The notes beneath the pieces are model-generated. The model was not told the DNA's origin. It saw nothing but the letters and a program-made list of their open reading frames with translations, and did not search any database. Position numbers and translations under genes: made by a program. Shown piece after piece: positions 60,454 to 64,000 of a DNA stretch of 64,000 nt; positions within the stretch are counted from its first letter, which is position 1; each line of letters begins with the position of its first letter. Source of the stretch: Vibrio cincinnatiensis DSM 19608 (GTDB lineage Bacteria; Pseudomonadota; Gammaproteobacteria; Enterobacterales; Vibrionaceae); assembly GCF_900167345.1 (NCBI RefSeq), contig NZ_FUXB01000011.1, positions 62,001 through 126,000 on the forward strand. Reading direction: 5' to 3'.

Positions 60454-60571
60454 CTCTTAGATCATTCTAAGAAAAAGCAGTGGTACAGTTATAGACTCAG
60501 CTTTTTCTTAATGGTTCCCAAGAAAATCGATCTTTATTGATCTTTTTTCTAATGCAAGATCATCGCCTCCA

Positions 60572-62470
<1,899 letters not shown>

Positions 62471-62551
62471 TCATTTGCTATGCTTCAATGTTATCTAGCC
62501 TGAATCAGGCAATTATTGCTTCTTGCAAAGTTACGGGAAGTTGAATAAAAA

Positions 62552-62590
62552 ATAAAGTAAAAATTCACTTTTAAAACATATTTATTCAAA
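62552..62590 (-). promoter_or_regulatory. Pair of ARG-box-like sites ahead of argH
   Basis: Two minus-strand TGAAT cores (62584-62588 and 62563-62567) lie 21 bp apart, so the two 18-bp boxes (62573-62590 and 62552-62569) are separated by exactly 3 bp, the spacing of ArgR operators. Each box keeps TGAAT and the A+T centre; the right halves (ATGTT, ACTTT) are degenerate. ArgR repression of argH is inferred. Confidence 0.6.
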
Positions 62591-62608
62591 CAACCCTGCT
62601 CAATATTA

Positions 62609-62639
62609 AAAATAAAGCCCGCTTGCAAAGCAAACGGGC
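62609..62639 (-). terminator. argG terminator, between argG and argH
   Basis: On the minus strand GCCCGTTTGC and GCAAGCGGGC form a 10-bp stem with one G-U pair and a 3-nt loop, followed by TTTATTTTTAA. It lies 39 nt after the argG stop, so argH probably has its own promoter. Confidence 0.87.
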
Positions 62640-62677
62640 CACCATCGATACGCTATTTCTGATTATTTATTTTAATG

Positions 62678-63895
62678 CTATTTCTTGCTTGCCGCATTTA
62701 ATGCTTTAATGCGGCTAGACAAAGAATAAAGACGGATAAAGCCACCAGCATGGCTTTGGTCATAAACATCATCAGCGCCAAAGGTTGCAAACTCTTCAGA
62801 ATATAAACTATTTTCTGAACGTTTTTGTGTGGCTGTTGCTTGCCCTTTGTAAAGTTTAATCACCACTTCACCATTCACATCTTCTGCCAACGCTTCCGCA
62901 GCGGCAAAAACAGACTGACGTAATGGAGTAAACCAACGGCCATCATAGACAAGATGCGAAGCTTTAATACCGAGTTCCTCACGGAATTCAAAAGAAGCTT
63001 TATCCAACACTAATTGTTCAACGGCACGTAGTGCTTCCATCATAATGGTGCCTCCAGGGGTTTCATAGCAACCACGAGACTTCATTCCCACTAAACGGTT
63101 TTCAACGATATCAATACGCCCAACCCCGTGTTTTGCACCTTTTTCATTTAAGTAAACTAAAGCTTGATAAGGAGAGAGCGACTGTCCATCCACCGCTACC
63201 ACTTCCCCTTTTTCAACTTTGAGTGTTACATATTCAGCCTCATTAGGGGCTTGCTCAGGATCAACGGTCCACACCCAGCAATCTTCGTTCGGCGCATTCC
63301 ATGTACTTTCTAACACGCCACCCTCGGTTGAGATATGCCATGCGTTTGCATCACGCGAATAAATTTTAGTAAGAGAAGCGGCACAGGGAATATTACGCTC
63401 AGCAAGGTAATCGAGACACTCTTCACGGCTAACAAGATCCCACTCGCGCCATGGTGCAATCACATGCAAATCTGGAGCTAAAGCCGCAAAAGCGCCTTCA
63501 AAACGAACTTGGTCATTACCCTTGCCGGTACAACCATGCGCGAGTGCATCTGCACCGACTTTACGTGCAATCTCGACTTGTGCTTTCGCAATAACAGGGC
63601 GTGCCATGGAGGTACCAAGTAGATATTTACCTTCATAGTAAGCTCCCGTTTTCAGGGTTGGGTAAATATAATCTTTAACCAGTTCATCTTTGAGATCCAC
63701 GACATAACATTCAGAAGCACCGGAGGCGATGGCTTTTTCTTCAATGCCGACCAGCTCTTCTGCACCTTGCCCCACATCTGCGACAAAAGCGACCACTTCA
63801 CAACCATAGTTTTCTTTTAACCATGGAATAATAACTGAGGTATCTAGACCGCCAGAATATGCAACAACCACTTTCTTTACTTGTACTTTACTCAT
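62678..63895 (-). CDS. argG: Argininosuccinate synthase
   Basis: ArgG joins citrulline and aspartate with ATP to give argininosuccinate. The 405-aa enzyme has the PP-loop AYSGGLDTS at 12-20, [14 protein letters not shown] near 119-132 and [19 protein letters not shown] (in part). A TGGAGAG box precedes the ATG. The 105 nt to the right edge hold its leader, and possibly the end of another arg gene (argB lies there in Vibrio) that I could not confirm. Confidence 0.98.
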   Translation of the reverse strand: MSKVQVKKVVVAYSGGLDTSVIIPWLKENYGCEVVAFVADVGQGAEELVGIEEKAIASGASECYVVDLKDELVKDYIYPTLKTGAYYEGKYLLGTSMARPVIAKAQVEIARKVGADALAHGCTGKGNDQVRFEGAFAALAPDLHVIAPWREWDLVSREECLDYLAERNIPCAASLTKIYSRDANAWHISTEGGVLESTWNAPNEDCWVWTVDPEQAPNEAEYVTLKVEKGEVVAVDGQSLSPYQALVYLNEKGAKHGVGRIDIVENRLVGMKSRGCYETPGGTIMMEALRAVEQLVLDKASFEFREELGIKASHLVYDGRWFTPLRQSVFAAAEALAEDVNGEVVIKLYKGQATATQKRSENSLYSEEFATFGADDVYDQSHAGGFIRLYSLSSRIKALNAASKK

Positions 63896-64000
63896 TTTAT
63901 CTCTCCAAATCCTGGCTCTGCGCTTGGCGGTCAGTGCTCAGGGTGACGTCCATTAATTCACTATGTTTTTACGATTAATCGAGCTGTTAACGAGGTAGGA

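Noticed and set aside
63896..64000. The end of argB at the right window edge
   Set aside because: The gene order in Vibrio would allow it, but no frame in these 105 nt gives a C-terminus I can recognise.

Overview
The window reads as ordinary chromosomal backbone of a gammaproteobacterium of the family Vibrionaceae. The evidence is MotX (a stator part of the sodium-driven polar flagellum), an argininosuccinate lyase fused to a GNAT acetyltransferase domain, a peroxiredoxin-glutaredoxin fusion beside oxyR, a DUF3624 protein, and a gene order (crp, DUF1338, astDAC, pabA, trpS-gph-rpe-dam-damX-aroB-aroK-pilQPONM, mrcA, oxyR) that, from memory, matches chromosome 1 of Vibrio. CRP is almost identical to the E. 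coli protein. I cannot name the species. I see no rRNA or tRNA gene, CRISPR array, insertion sequence, prophage or defence island.

Layout. 1-3539 (minus): cobA-cysD-cysN-cysC, sulfate activation plus siroheme precursor synthesis. 3829-9343: cpdB, dbpA, elaA, an OapA-like protein and fklB, mostly as divergent or convergent single genes. 9744-23404 (minus): the full S10, spc and alpha ribosomal protein operons, with a recognisable S10 promoter and leader, an S10 terminator, an spc promoter and a pseudoknot leader ahead of rpsM. 23756-32798 (minus): rlmB-rnr, motX (with a well-matched sigma-28 promoter), purA, and kefG-kefB-yheV-slyD. 33015-38620 (plus): yheS, a TIGR02444 gene, yheT, yheU, prkB and crp. 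38687-43324 (minus): the arginine succinyltransferase (AST) operon astC-astA-astD followed by a DUF1338 gene. 43691-55631 (minus): pabA, trpS-gph-rpe-dam-damX-aroB-aroK and the type IV pilus assembly genes pilQPONM. 55773-64000: mrcA, divergent oxyR and prx-grx, the DUF3624 gene, argH and argG.

How it fits together. Several blocks make regulatory sense: OxyR and a hybrid peroxidase share an intergenic region carrying a four-part OxyR-like site; argH has a pair of ARG-box-like sequences spaced exactly as ArgR operators are; arginine synthesis (argG, argH fusion) and arginine breakdown (AST) both lie in the window; the shikimate genes aroK and aroB sit between pilus and cell-division/methylation genes (damX, dam).

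I did not find a convincing undescribed system. The items most worth a second look are regulatory or structural: nested inverted repeats between pilQ and aroK, a perfect 10-bp hairpin between astC and astA, the DUF1338 gene next to the AST operon, the DUF3624 protein, and a small hydrophobic ORF between rplQ and fklB.
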